DNA of 64,000 bases, from assembly GCF_040797425.1 (NCBI RefSeq), contig NZ_JBFNEH010000016.1, forward strand, positions 1 through 64,000. The letters are read 5' to 3'. A program made the position numbers and the translations under genes. Of this stretch, positions 15,781 to 24,898 are shown piece by piece. The notes under the pieces were generated by a model. The model did no database searches. It saw nothing but the letters and a program-made list of their open reading frames with translations, and was not told the origin of the DNA. This stretch comes from Symbiobacterium sp040797425. Its GTDB lineage: Bacteria; Bacillota; Sulfobacillia; Symbiobacteriales; Symbiobacteriaceae. Every line of letters begins with the position of its first letter. Position 1 is the stretch's first letter.

Positions 15781-18390
15781 CTACCGGACCTCGTAGGGCC
15801 TGACCGAGTACCAGTCGGGCCCGGCCTTGATCTCGACCTTCAGGGGCACGTCGAGCTTCATCGCACCCTCCATCTCCCGCTTCACCAGCCGGGCCAGGCG
15901 GTCCAGCTCGCCCTCGGGGCATTCGAAGACCAGTTCGTCGTGCACCTGCAGGATCATCCGGGCGGAGAGCCCCTCCTCCCGCATGGCGCGCCGCACGGCG
16001 ATCATCGCCCGCTTCATCAGGTCCGCCGCGGTGCCCTGGATGGGCGTGTTGATGGCCATGCGCTCGGCGTTCTGCCGGATGCTGAAGACGCGGTGGTGGA
16101 TCTCGGGGAGCGGCCGGCGCCGGCCGTCGAGGGTGGTGACGTAGCCCTTCTCCCGCGCCTCGGCCTTCTTCTCCTCCATGTATCGCTTCACGCCTGCGAA
16201 CTTGGCAAAGTAAGTTTCGATGAAGGCCCTGGCCTCCGCCCGGCTGATGCCCACCGACCGTGCGAGGCCGAAGTCCGTCTGGCCATAGATCAGGCCGAAG
16301 TTGACCGCCTTCGCCTGCCGCCGCATCTCGGGCGTCACCTGCTCCATCGGCACGCCGAAGACCTCGGCGGCGGTGCGGGCGTGGATGTCCTGGTCGTGCA
16401 GGAACGCCTCCCGCAGGGCCGGGTCGCCGGAGAAGTGGGCGACGACCCTGAGCTCGATCTGCGAGTAGTCGGCCGAGAGCAACACGTGACCGGGCCGGGC
16501 GATGAAGGCCTTGCGGATGCGCCGCCCCTCCTCGATGCGGATGGGAATGTTCTGCAGGTTGGGATCCTTGCTGGAGAGGCGGCCCGTCTCGGCCACGGTC
16601 TGGGTGAAGGTGGTGTGAATCCGTCCGTCCCGGGCGACGAGCTGGCCCAGGGCGTCGACGTAGGTGCCCTTCAGCTTGGTGAGCGTGCGGTAGTCGAGGA
16701 CGAGCTGGGCGATGGGGTAGAGCGGCGCCAGCTCCTCCAGCACCTCGGCGTCGGTGGAGTAACCCCCCGTGCGGGTCTTCTTGCCGTGGGGCAGGCCGAG
16801 CTTGCCGAACAGCACGTCGCCCAGCTGCTTGGGCGAGGAGATGTTGAACTGCATCCCCGCCAGCTCGTAGATCTCCTGGCTCAGGTGCAGGATGCGCCGC
16901 TCCAGCTCGCCGGACATCTCGTGGAGTGCGGCCGGGTCGATGCCGACGCCGGTGGCCTCCATCTCGGCCAGGATCGGCATGAGCGGCAGCTCCACCTCCC
17001 AGTAGAGGCGCGCCATGCCCTGCTGATCGAGCTCAGCCTCCATGCGCCGGCGCAGCTCGGGGAGGAGCCCGGCCCGGGTGGCCCAGGCGTCCGGATGGTC
17101 GTCCGGCGGCAGCTCGCCCAGGCCGTGCTGGCGGCAGAGGTCAGCGAGGTCGTACGTGCTGCGCCCGGGGTCCAGCAGATAGGCGGCCAGGGCCGTGTCG
17201 AACGCCGGCTCGGGCGGGGTGACGCCCCGGCCGTAGAACCAGTTGTAGAGCGGCTTGAGGTCGTGGCCGACGAGCCGCGCACCGGGCTCCGCCAGCCCGG
17301 CCGGGTCGGCCAGCGCCTCGCCCTCCAGCCACGCCGGGGGCTCGGCCAGGGCGAGACCCACGGGCCGCGGGCGGCCGGGGTTGCCCGGGTCCACCGTCAT
17401 CCGCGCCAACACCCCCGCCTCGCCGGAGAGGCGCAGGACGCCGGGCTCGCTCACGCGCCGGGCGGTGACGACCTCCACCGCTCCGGCCTGCCCGGCCATC
17501 GCCTCCGCGGCATCGCCGGCCTCGGGCGGGGTGACGCGGGAGAGGAGCGACCGGAACTCCAGCCGCCGGAAGAGGGCGTAGGCCTCCGGGTAGTTGGGCT
17601 CCCGCACGCGCAGTTCCTCCAGGTTCAGCTCTACGGGGGCCTTCACGTTGATGGTGGCCAGGGTGCGGGAAAGCTCCGCCTTGTCCCGGTTCTCCCGGAG
17701 CTTCGTCTGCAGCGCCCCCTTGATCTCGTCCAGGTGGGCGTAAACGCCCTCCACCGTGCCGTACTCGGCGAGGAGCTTGAGGGCGGTCTTCTCGCCGACT
17801 CCCGGCACGCCGGGGATGTTGTCGGAGGCGTCGCCCATCAGCGCCTTCAGCTCGATGATCTGCGCCGGGGTGAGGCCGTACTCCGCCTTCAGGGTGGCGG
17901 GGTCGTACCGCACGACGTCGGTGATGCCCTTTCGGGTCATCATCACGGTGACCTTGTCGCTCACCAGCTGCAGCGCGTCCCGGTCGCCGGTGACGATCAG
18001 CGTCTGCAGCCCCTGCTCCGTCGCCTGGCGGGCCAGGGTGCCCAGCAGGTCGTCCGCCTCGTAGTTCTCCACCCGGAACCAGGGGATGTTCAGGGCGGTG
18101 AGCACCTCCCGCAGGAGGTCCAGCTGCGGCCGGAACTCCTCCGGAGGCGCCTTGCGGGTGCCCTTGTACTCCGCATACATGGCGGTGCGGAAGGTCTGCC
18201 GCCCCATGTCGAAGGCGACCGCCACGTAGTCGGGCTTCTCCTCGTCGAGAAGCTTGAAGAGCATGGTGAGGAAGCCGTACACGGCGTTGGTGTAGACGCC
18301 GTCGCTGGTGGAGAAGAGCTTCAGGGCGTAGAAGGCCCGGTTGGCCAGGCTGTTCCCGTCGAGCAGGAGCAGTTTCGCTGCGTTCGGCAT
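15781..18390 (-). CDS. polA: DNA polymerase I
   Basis: 869-residue family A polymerase for Okazaki-fragment maturation and repair. The 5' nuclease domain occupies about residues 1-290 (LLLLDGNSLANRAFYAL; IPGVPGVGEKTA). A middle domain (about 300-460) looks like the degenerate proofreading fold of Bacillus and Thermus enzymes; I cannot see a full exonuclease site. The polymerase domain follows, with SADYSQIELR (motif A), RRQAKAVNFGLIYG (motif B) and QVHDELVFE (motif C). ATG at 18390 has GAGAGGTGA upstream; the ATG at 18426 has no such signal. First gene of the operon. Confidence 0.96.
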   Translation of the reverse strand: MPNAAKLLLLDGNSLANRAFYALKLFSTSDGVYTNAVYGFLTMLFKLLDEEKPDYVAVAFDMGRQTFRTAMYAEYKGTRKAPPEEFRPQLDLLREVLTALNIPWFRVENYEADDLLGTLARQATEQGLQTLIVTGDRDALQLVSDKVTVMMTRKGITDVVRYDPATLKAEYGLTPAQIIELKALMGDASDNIPGVPGVGEKTALKLLAEYGTVEGVYAHLDEIKGALQTKLRENRDKAELSRTLATINVKAPVELNLEELRVREPNYPEAYALFRRLEFRSLLSRVTPPEAGDAAEAMAGQAGAVEVVTARRVSEPGVLRLSGEAGVLARMTVDPGNPGRPRPVGLALAEPPAWLEGEALADPAGLAEPGARLVGHDLKPLYNWFYGRGVTPPEPAFDTALAAYLLDPGRSTYDLADLCRQHGLGELPPDDHPDAWATRAGLLPELRRRMEAELDQQGMARLYWEVELPLMPILAEMEATGVGIDPAALHEMSGELERRILHLSQEIYELAGMQFNISSPKQLGDVLFGKLGLPHGKKTRTGGYSTDAEVLEELAPLYPIAQLVLDYRTLTKLKGTYVDALGQLVARDGRIHTTFTQTVAETGRLSSKDPNLQNIPIRIEEGRRIRKAFIARPGHVLLSADYSQIELRVVAHFSGDPALREAFLHDQDIHARTAAEVFGVPMEQVTPEMRRQAKAVNFGLIYGQTDFGLARSVGISRAEARAFIETYFAKFAGVKRYMEEKKAEAREKGYVTTLDGRRRPLPEIHHRVFSIRQNAERMAINTPIQGTAADLMKRAMIAVRRAMREEGLSARMILQVHDELVFECPEGELDRLARLVKREMEGAMKLDVPLKVEIKAGPDWYSVRPYEVR

Positions 18391-18473
18391 GAGGGTCACC
18401 TCTCTGCTGCACCCTTGTAGCTTCACCGGGCGCGTCTCCCCTTATTTCAAGGCGGGGTGGGCTCAGTCCTGCA

Positions 18474-18500
18474 AACCAAAAGGGCCGCCCGCGGCGGCCC
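18474..18500 (-). terminator. Intrinsic terminator of the sigma/anti-sigma/SIMPL operon
   Basis: GGGCCGCC (18482-18489) pairs with GGCGGCCC (18493-18500), and the minus strand continues TTTTGGTTTG. It sits 13 bases after the SIMPL stop. Confidence 0.85.
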
Positions 18501-18512
18501 CGTGCGACCCGC

Positions 18513-19208
18513 TCAGTAGGTGAACGTCGCCCGCACCTGCGCTCTGTAGACGAGGGCGGTGGGCGAGCTGCGCGACGTTTCGGTGGGGGCCTCCTCGGCC
18601 ACCACCTCCACGGAGACCAGGTCACCCAGCGTACGGCCCTGGCTCTGCGCCAGCGCCGCGGCCCGGGCCCGGGCGTCGGTCACGGCGGCCTGCAGGGCGC
18701 GCTGCCGCACGTCGGCGGAATTGCGGAGGCCGTACTCGGTCCCCGCCATCTCCGTGGCGCCCGCAGCCAGGGCGGCGTCCACCAACGCATCTGCGCGCTG
18801 CAGGTTGCCCAGCGTTACCGCCACTCCGGCGCTGGCCTCGTAACCCATCGGGCCGGCTTTCCCGCCGGCGTCCTGTGCGGTCAGGGGGCGCACCTCCGGA
18901 GCGTGCACGTCCACGGCCGATGCGTCGGCGCCCGCATTCACGAGCGCCTCCCGCAACCGGGCGACAGACGCGGCAATAAGGGCCTCCGCTTCGGCAGCGG
19001 AAGCCCCCTCTGTCCAGGCGGTTACGGTGAAGAAGAGGGTAACCTGATCGGGCTTGGCGCGGACCTCTCCCTGCCCCAGGGCCGTGATCGTGCGGACCGC
19101 GGGCGCCGCAGCCGGGCTATCGCCCGGGTCGGCATGACCCGGCAGCAGCAGGAGGACGGCCAGGAGCCCAAGGCCGATCACCAGCGCTGCGAACGACTGA
19201 GGCTTCAC
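18513..19208 (-). CDS. SIMPL (DUF541) domain secreted protein
   Basis: 231-residue exported protein: signal peptide at about residues 1-26, then a SIMPL/DUF541 domain beginning ITALGQGEVRAKPDQVTLFFTV. Members form oligomeric assemblies in the periplasm or at the cell surface; their biochemistry is unclear and roles in stress survival have been proposed. GTG at 19208; a possible AGGAG lies about 12 bases upstream. It follows the anti-sigma factor gene by 16 bases and is probably part of the same envelope-stress operon. Confidence 0.85.
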   Translation of the reverse strand: MKPQSFAALVIGLGLLAVLLLLPGHADPGDSPAAAPAVRTITALGQGEVRAKPDQVTLFFTVTAWTEGASAAEAEALIAASVARLREALVNAGADASAVDVHAPEVRPLTAQDAGGKAGPMGYEASAGVAVTLGNLQRADALVDAALAAGATEMAGTEYGLRNSADVRQRALQAAVTDARARAAALAQSQGRTLGDLVSVEVVAEEAPTETSRSSPTALVYRAQVRATFTY

Positions 19209-19224
19209 AGGTACCGGTCATCTC

Positions 19225-20415
19225 CTACTGCAAGGGCTGCGCCTTGAGGACGATCTGGATCTCGGCGTTCTCCAGCGCGGTCAGCAGGTTCTGCCGCGTG
19301 GCCTGCAGCTCCTCGATTTCCTTCACCAGGGTCGCCAGCGCCTTCGGATCGGCCTCGCCTTGCGGGCGCTGCTCCAGACTCGCCCGCTGATTCTCAAGGG
19401 CGACGAGCCGCTCCCGCACCGACTCCAGCTGTGCGCTCAGATCCACCGAATCCCGCACAACGCTGGCGTTCTGCCCCCGGAACTGTGTCTCCACCTGCGC
19501 CACGGCCTCCTCGAAATCAGCCGCAGCCACGGTCACCTGCAGTTCCACAGCGGAGACCCGCCGTTCCATGCGAATCGCACGCGCTAGGCTGAGCCGCTCC
19601 TGCAGTTCCCGGGCAGCCTGCTCCGGATCTGCCACCGCCACCTCCAGCGAGGCCCGCAGGTGCTGCTGCGGCGGCAGCGCCGCCATTGTGCCGGGCTCGT
19701 TCCCTTGCGTGGCGGTGCTCACGCCGCCTCCCGGGTTCGTCGGGCCCAGGGGCGAACCTTTCGGGCCGGAGTCAGCCTCACCGGGCTCGCTCTCCGGAAC
19801 GTTGGCCTCACCGGGAAGGCCGCTCTGAGATGGCGACTCCGCGGGTTGCGCCACGGGTTCGGTGATGTCGTTCGAATCCACAGGTCCCTCGGCGCCAGAC
19901 GGCGTCTCATCTCCTGGCACGTTCACCGAACCAGGCTCACCCACGCCGCCCTGCGAAACAGGCGGTTCGACGGTGCCTGTGGAGCCGGGCTGCGGCTCCT
20001 GCCCGGTCGGCAACAGCACGACGTTCTCCTGCTGCTGCGGTGGCTGGGCCGCCGGCCCGGGCAGCACCAGACGGTTCAGGCCTGACACGCCGATGACCAG
20101 CGCCGCGGCTGCGGCAGCCGGAATCGCCCACCGCCCGAGCGCAGCGCGCCGGGTCAGACGGCGGTTCGCCTTCCGGGCCGCCACCAGGGGCGGGTCGGCG
20201 GCCAGCAGGCGCTGATGAAGCTCGGCATGGAACGTGTCGGGAGGTTCTACCTCATCCAGGGATGTGACGAGTGCAATAGTCTGGCGGAGGGCGTCCACTT
20301 CGGCCGCGCACCAATGGCAGCGCCGGAGGTGCTGCTGAACCCGCAGCAACTCGCCGCCTGAAAGCTCGCCATCGATGTACGCGGACAGGAGCGGACGAAC
20401 TCCGTCACAGTTCAT
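19225..20415 (-). CDS. Zinc-finger anti-sigma factor with extracytoplasmic coiled-coil domain
   Basis: 396-residue membrane anti-sigma factor. The N-terminal ZAS domain has H29-x3-C33-x2-C36 after LLSAYIDGELSGGE. One transmembrane helix is near residues 105-125; a low-complexity Pro/Gly/Glu/Thr linker spans about 130-240; the C-terminal domain (about 245-396) is DUF4349-like with a coiled coil near LESVRERLVALENQRASL. It would hold the ECF sigma factor at the membrane until an envelope signal releases it. ATG at 20415 has AGGAGGGG upstream and overlaps the sigma gene by 11 bases. Confidence 0.85.
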   Translation of the reverse strand: MNCDGVRPLLSAYIDGELSGGELLRVQQHLRRCHWCAAEVDALRQTIALVTSLDEVEPPDTFHAELHQRLLAADPPLVAARKANRRLTRRAALGRWAIPAAAAAALVIGVSGLNRLVLPGPAAQPPQQQENVVLLPTGQEPQPGSTGTVEPPVSQGGVGEPGSVNVPGDETPSGAEGPVDSNDITEPVAQPAESPSQSGLPGEANVPESEPGEADSGPKGSPLGPTNPGGGVSTATQGNEPGTMAALPPQQHLRASLEVAVADPEQAARELQERLSLARAIRMERRVSAVELQVTVAAADFEEAVAQVETQFRGQNASVVRDSVDLSAQLESVRERLVALENQRASLEQRPQGEADPKALATLVKEIEELQATRQNLLTALENAEIQIVLKAQPLQ

Positions 20416-21031
20416 GGGCTTTTCCCCTCCTAGGGCTACAGACGACTCTCGGCGACAAAAGTTCCAGGCTCGCAAACTTTTCTTTGAGTGCGTGGCGGGC
20501 CCGGTTCAGCCGGGACTTCACTGTGCCGAGGTTGAGCCCCAACGCCTCTGCGATCTCGTTGTAAGAGTACCCCTGGAGTTCGCGCATCACGAGCACGACC
20601 CGGTACTCCTCGTCCAGCTGGCAGATACTCTCCTGCACGGCCCGCCGGATCTCCACCCGCTCCAGGGCCTGCTCGGGACCATCCGAGGGGTCGGCGATCT
20701 GGCGGGACACTTCGCCGTCCTCCATTTCGACGCTCTGGTCGAGGTAGGTGACGCGCTGCCGCTTGCGCTTACGCAGTTCATCCAGGCAGGCGTTGTTCAC
20801 AATGCGGTACAACCAGGTCGCGAAGGAGGAGTCACCGCGGAAATCCGCCAACGAACTGTAAGCACGGATGAATGCTTCCTGGGCCACGTCTGAGGCGTCC
20901 TCGTGGTTGCCGGTCAGCCGGTAGGCGATGTTGTAGACCGTCTTCTCGTGCTCGCCGATCAGCTGCTCGAACGCCTCGACGTCTCCTTGCTTTGCCCTCT
21001 CCACGAGGAGTTCGTCGAGCGATTTGGACAC
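20405..21031 (-). CDS. ECF RNA polymerase sigma factor (SigW-like)
   Basis: 208-residue sigma-70 family ECF factor. Region 2 is at about residues 20-90 (YNIAYRLTGNHEDASDVAQEAF, then RGDSSFATWLYRIVNN); region 4 is at about 135-190 (ESICQLDEEYRVVLVMRELQGYSYNEIAEALG split across two helices, ending TVKSRLNRAR). GTG at 21031 is chosen because GGAGG is 8-10 bases upstream. It is translationally coupled to its anti-sigma factor. A GGAAC/CGTC pair upstream suggests autoregulation. Confidence 0.93.
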   Translation of the reverse strand: MSKSLDELLVERAKQGDVEAFEQLIGEHEKTVYNIAYRLTGNHEDASDVAQEAFIRAYSSLADFRGDSSFATWLYRIVNNACLDELRKRKRQRVTYLDQSVEMEDGEVSRQIADPSDGPEQALERVEIRRAVQESICQLDEEYRVVLVMRELQGYSYNEIAEALGLNLGTVKSRLNRARHALKEKFASLELLSPRVVCSPRRGKAHEL

Positions 21032-21068
21032 CAACTTCACTCCTCCCACGGTGCGGGGCAATGTTCCT

Positions 21069-21094
21069 GACGGAATCGAGAGGCACATTGTTCC
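21069..21094 (-). promoter_or_regulatory. ECF-type promoter, probable autoregulation
   Basis: Minus strand GGAAC (21094-21090), 17-base spacer, CGTC (21072-21069), about 30 bases upstream of the sigma start codon. This is the general ECF -35/-10 pattern. Confidence 0.5.
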
Positions 21095-21212
21095 GGAAAT
21101 CGGTTCCGGGAATCAGCCGCACGGCCCCACGGTTCCTAGGATACTTCGGTAGACGGGGCTGGTTTCCCTGCGGCGAGCGGCGGTGGAACGACTGGGTACG
21201 GGCCGCGGCGCC

Positions 21213-21241
21213 TTGTCAGCGCCAGGAGCTTGTGCTATCAT
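21213..21241 (+). promoter_or_regulatory. Promoter of tRNA-Leu
   Basis: TTGTCA (21213-21218), 17-base spacer, TATCAT (21236-21241), ending 15 bases before the tRNA. Confidence 0.75.
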
Positions 21242-21255
21242 AACTAAGCGATCAA

Positions 21256-21342
21256 GCCGAAGTGGTGGAATGGCAGACGCGCTCGACTCAAAATCGAGTG
21301 GGGTAACCCCCCGTGCGGGTTCGAGTCCCGCCTTCGGCACCA
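21256..21342 (+). tRNA. tRNA-Leu (anticodon CAA)
   Basis: 87 bases including encoded CCA. Acceptor arm GCCGAAG (21256-21262) pairs with CTTCGGC (21332-21338), discriminator A. The anticodon stem CTCGA/TCGAG encloses CTCAAAA, anticodon CAA, reading UUG. The long variable arm (GGGGTAACCCCC region) and GGTTCGAGTCC T-arm fit a class II leucine tRNA. Confidence 0.95.
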
Positions 21343-21353
21343 GGTGGCAGGTG

Positions 21354-21391
21354 GGCTGCAGGGTTAGACTCCTGCAGCCTGTTTCGCGTTT
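21354..21391 (+). terminator. Terminator of tRNA-Leu
   Basis: GGCTGCAGG (21354-21362) pairs with CCTGCAGCC (21371-21379), followed by TGTTTCGCGTTT. Confidence 0.75.
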
Positions 21392-21473
21392 CACCGGCGA
21401 TTGGGCCGAGCAGATCAATCAAACCCTATCCTGACAGGCCGATCGGGTCCGTACAGTAGGGCAAAACCTATCC

Positions 21474-21501
21474 TTACAACCACGTCTAATACTGCTACAC
21501 T
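21474..21501 (+). promoter_or_regulatory. Possible promoter of the two-component operon
   Basis: TTACAA (21474-21479), 16 bases, TACACT (21496-21501), about 60 bases before the response-regulator ATG. A moderate match only. Confidence 0.35.
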
Positions 21502-21562
21502 AAAGGAGTAGCACGAACACCGCACAGGGACCAAGGGGTCAACCAGATGGAGGGATTCCGGC

Positions 21563-21925
21563 ATGCCGCATATCCTGGTCGCCGATGACGACCTTGACAT
21601 CGCACGACTCGTCGCCTTCCAGCTGCAGTACACCGGGTACGAGGTGACGCTGGCCCACGACGGCCCCACCGCGCTGGCCCGCGCCCGCGACTCGGCGCCG
21701 GACCTGATTCTGCTGGACTGGATGATGCCCGGGCTCGACGGCCTGCAGTGCCTGACCGCCCTCAAGGCTGATCCGTCCCTGCGCCACATCCCCGTCGTCC
21801 TGATGACCGCGCGCGCCCAGCAGGCTGACGTGCAGGCCGGTATCGCCGCCGGAGCGGCCGCGTACCTGGTGAAGCCCTTCGAGCTGAGTCAGCTGATCGC
21901 CACGGTGAAGGAGGCGGTCGGATGA
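21563..21925 (+). CDS. Single-domain response regulator (CheY-like)
   Basis: 120-residue receiver domain without an output domain. The acidic pocket is ADDD at 7-10, the phospho-acceptor is Asp52 in LILLDWMMPG, and the conserved Lys lies in LVKPF near residue 102. It overlaps the histidine kinase start by 4 bases (ATGA), so the two form a coupled pair; it likely passes phosphate to another protein or acts by protein contact. ATG at 21563 follows GGAGGG. Confidence 0.93.
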   Translation: MPHILVADDDLDIARLVAFQLQYTGYEVTLAHDGPTALARARDSAPDLILLDWMMPGLDGLQCLTALKADPSLRHIPVVLMTARAQQADVQAGIAAGAAAYLVKPFELSQLIATVKEAVG

Positions 21926-24441
21926 CCCACGTGCCGTACCGCTGGGACACCGGCCTGCGGGTGCGGGTCTTCGGCCTCCTCCTCTTCCTGCTGTCGCTGC
22001 TGGTGGGCCTGGGGTTCATTCTCACCTTCACCTTTAACCAGATGAACTCCATGCGCGAGCGCGCCGAGTTCAGCCAGCAGAACATCCTGCGCATGGAGCA
22101 GGTCGCCACCCTGTACGCCGAACTGACGGCGGCCGTAAACGGGTACCTGCTGACCGGGGACGAGGCGATGCTCGCCTCCTACGAGCCCGACATGGCCCGC
22201 CTGAAGGAACTGCTGGAGCAGCTGGAGCGGGACGTGACCGACTCCCCGGAACAGGTGGACCGGGTGCGGCGGGTGTGGAGCCTGATCGAGACCTGGCGCA
22301 CCGAGGTGGCCGAACCGGCGATCGCCTTCGCGCAGCAGGGCTCGCCGGAGGCCGGCAGCCTGCTGCTCCGCCAGGGCCTGGGTCACGCCGCACAGATCAG
22401 CGAGTACCGCGACGCCTTCCGCACGGAGGAGTCCAAGCGACTCGGCCAGGACCTGAGCAGCGCCAACCTGGCATCTGACCACGTGGTGCGCATCACCTGG
22501 CTGGCCATCTCCCTGGCCGCGGTGCTGGCCCTGGGCGGCTTCCTGGTCTTCGCCCGGGGGGTCACCCGCTCCACCGAGGCTCTGGCCGAGGCGGCCAACC
22601 GCATCGCCCGCGGCGAGCGCGGCGTGGTGCTGGACACGCCGCTCGACGGCGAGTTGCAGGTGGTGGCCAACGCCTTCGCCGCCATGTCGGTGACCCTGGC
22701 CGAGCAGGAGAAGAAGCTGCAGGCGCAGCAGGAGCAGCTGATCGCCCAGAACGAGGAGCTGGTCGCCCAGCAGGAGTCGGTGAAGCAGCACGCGGCCGAG
22801 CTGGAGCGCCAGGAGCGCCATCTCAAGCGGCTCCACAGCCTCTCCAGCAAGATGGTCGGCTCCATCGAAATCGACCAGCTCTCCACCCTGATCCTGGACG
22901 AGTATCTGGACCTTTACGGCGGGGTCGCCGGCGCCCTGCTGATCGCAGACGAGTACAGCGACAAGCTGCGGGTGCTGGCCGAGCGCTGGCTCTCGCCCGA
23001 CCTGAAGGGGCAGTCCATCCCCCGCTCGGGGCCGCTCGCCCGGTGCGTCGAGCTGCGGGAGGTCGTGGTGGCCCGCTACCCCGAGACGAAGACCCGCTTC
23101 TCCGTCTGGGCCCACGAGGTGCCGGTGACGCAGGAGGTCTACGTGCCTCTGGTCCACACCGGCCGGGCCATCGGCGTGGTGGTCATCGCCTTCACCGAGC
23201 CGACCGAGATCAACGACGAGGCGCGGGCGCTCTGGCATGCGGTGGCGGGACAGGCCTCCGTGGCGCTGGCCGCCGCCCAGAACCACCTGGAAGTGAAGCG
23301 GGCGCTCGCCGTGCAGGAGCAGGCGGCGCAGATCCAGATGCTGAATGCCCAGCTGGAGGAAGAGCGTGACCGCACCTCGGCCCAGCTGGACATCTACCTC
23401 TCCATCGTCTCCACCATGCCGGCGGGCGCCTGGCTGTGCGACACCGGCGGCAACCTGCTGGTCTCCAACTCCATGTTCCAGGAGTTTTTCGGCGAGACGG
23501 AGCCCGACGAGCCCCTGGAGCAGGTGCTGGCGCAAATCGCGGCAGTGCTGCCCCAGGACGATCCGTTCCCGGAGACGGTGCGCCGGCTGGTCCACGACCC
23601 CGCCGAAGTCGCCGGCGGCCGGCTGCGCCTCACCACCGGCTACACCCTGCAGTGGTCCTCCGCACCCGTGGGTTCCGGGTCCAGCCGGGTGGGCCGCCTC
23701 TTCACCTTCCAGGACGTCACCGAGCTGGCCGAACTGGACCGGCTGAAGTCGGAGTTCGTCAACATCGTGTCGCACGAGCTGCGCACGCCCCTCACTTCCA
23801 TCATGGGCTATCTCGGGCTCGTGCTGGCCGGCACGGCGGGCCCGCTGCAGGACCAGCAGCGGGAGTTCCTGCAGGTGGTCTCCCGCAACACCACCCGGCT
23901 GGCGAACCTGATCAACGACCTGCTGGACATCCAGCGCATCGAGTCAGGCCGCATGCCCCTCACCCTCAAGCCCACCTCGCTCCCCCAGGTGGTCACCCAG
24001 GTGGCCGAGACCTTCCGGGTGCAGGCCGAGCAGAAGGGGCTCTCCTTCACGGTGAACGTGCCGGAGGAGGGCGTGCCGGCGATCCAGGCCGACCCGGACC
24101 GGCTGACGCAGGTGGTCTCCAACCTGGTCTCCAACGCGGTGAAGTACACCAAGGAGGGCGGGGTGACCATCACGGTCTCCGCCCGGGAGGGCCGCGTGGA
24201 GCTGGCGGTGGCCGACACGGGCATCGGCATCTCGCCCTCGGATCAGAAGCGGATCTTCGAGAAGTTCTACCGCGCCGAGCACCCGTACGTCCGGGAGGTG
24301 GGCGGCACAGGCCTCGGCCTGCCCATCGTGCGCACAATCGTCGAGGAGCACGGCGGCGATCTGCGGGTGGAGAGCGAGCTGGGCAAGGGCTCGTGCTTTA
24401 CGGTCAGCTTCCCGGCCCTGCCCGCCGAGAAGGCTGAATAG
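21922..24441 (+). CDS. Membrane sensor histidine kinase (HAMP-GAF-PAS-HisKA-HATPase)
   Basis: 839-residue hybrid-less sensor kinase. TM1 is at about residues 12-36; a CHASE3-like all-helical sensor at about 40-185; TM2 at 188-210; HAMP at 210-262; a Gln/Glu coiled coil at 258-300; GAF-like domain at 305-445; second coiled coil; PAS-like domain at about 485-590; HisKA with phospho-acceptor His618 in VSHELRTPL; N box near 734 (SNLVSNAVKYT); G boxes DTGIG and GGTGLGLPI. It phosphorylates the receiver encoded just upstream. Signal unknown. Confidence 0.93.
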   Translation: MTHVPYRWDTGLRVRVFGLLLFLLSLLVGLGFILTFTFNQMNSMRERAEFSQQNILRMEQVATLYAELTAAVNGYLLTGDEAMLASYEPDMARLKELLEQLERDVTDSPEQVDRVRRVWSLIETWRTEVAEPAIAFAQQGSPEAGSLLLRQGLGHAAQISEYRDAFRTEESKRLGQDLSSANLASDHVVRITWLAISLAAVLALGGFLVFARGVTRSTEALAEAANRIARGERGVVLDTPLDGELQVVANAFAAMSVTLAEQEKKLQAQQEQLIAQNEELVAQQESVKQHAAELERQERHLKRLHSLSSKMVGSIEIDQLSTLILDEYLDLYGGVAGALLIADEYSDKLRVLAERWLSPDLKGQSIPRSGPLARCVELREVVVARYPETKTRFSVWAHEVPVTQEVYVPLVHTGRAIGVVVIAFTEPTEINDEARALWHAVAGQASVALAAAQNHLEVKRALAVQEQAAQIQMLNAQLEEERDRTSAQLDIYLSIVSTMPAGAWLCDTGGNLLVSNSMFQEFFGETEPDEPLEQVLAQIAAVLPQDDPFPETVRRLVHDPAEVAGGRLRLTTGYTLQWSSAPVGSGSSRVGRLFTFQDVTELAELDRLKSEFVNIVSHELRTPLTSIMGYLGLVLAGTAGPLQDQQREFLQVVSRNTTRLANLINDLLDIQRIESGRMPLTLKPTSLPQVVTQVAETFRVQAEQKGLSFTVNVPEEGVPAIQADPDRLTQVVSNLVSNAVKYTKEGGVTITVSAREGRVELAVADTGIGISPSDQKRIFEKFYRAEHPYVREVGGTGLGLPIVRTIVEEHGGDLRVESELGKGSCFTVSFPALPAEKAE

Positions 24442-24455
24442 AGGGGGTTCCGCCC

Positions 24456-24806
24456 ATGGCGGAGGAACTGGAGGCGCTCCTGCTGCACGCCTTCATCGAC
24501 ATCATCGAGGAGCGGAAGGCGGCGGGCCGCCCCGGTCTGCTGGCCACGCACGAGACCATCGCCCGGTGGCTCTCCGACCGCACCGGCCTGAACGTCACGC
24601 CGCGCCACGTGCAGTACCTGACGCTCGCCCTGCGCGACGGGCAGATCATCGACGTGGGGGGCGGCGGCATCGGGCGGCCCAACCTGTACGACACGCGCGA
24701 GGCGGCCATGGGCACCGACGCCTTCTGGAACCAGGTGGAGGCATTCCTGGCGGTGTGGCGCATGCCGAACCGGGAGTCGCTGCGGAAGGGCGATCATCGT
24801 GGATGA
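24456..24806 (+). CDS. Hypothetical protein, winged-helix-like
   Basis: 116-residue soluble protein. Residues about 30-85 (TIARWLSDRTGLNVTPRHVQYL, LRDGQIIDVGGGGIGRPNLYD) look like a helix-turn-helix with a beta wing, so DNA binding is plausible. It lies 14 bases behind the kinase and is followed by a strong terminator, so it probably belongs to the two-component operon and could be an output or accessory protein. No family named. ATG at 24456. Confidence 0.6.
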   Translation: MAEELEALLLHAFIDIIEERKAAGRPGLLATHETIARWLSDRTGLNVTPRHVQYLTLALRDGQIIDVGGGGIGRPNLYDTREAAMGTDAFWNQVEAFLAVWRMPNRESLRKGDHRG

Positions 24807-24862
24807 CGAAGATTCGTCACGCGTAAGCACCGCCTCCCCATGGCGGTGCCGGTGCACGAAAC

Positions 24863-24893
24863 GAGGGGGGCGACTGCCCCCCTCCGGTTTTTC
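24863..24893 (+). terminator. Intrinsic terminator of the two-component operon
   Basis: GAGGGGGGC (24863-24871) pairs perfectly with GCCCCCCTC (24876-24884), loop GACT, followed by CGGTTTTTCC. Convergent with the Mrp gene, which ends at 24899. Confidence 0.92.
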
Positions 24894-24898
24894 CTGCT

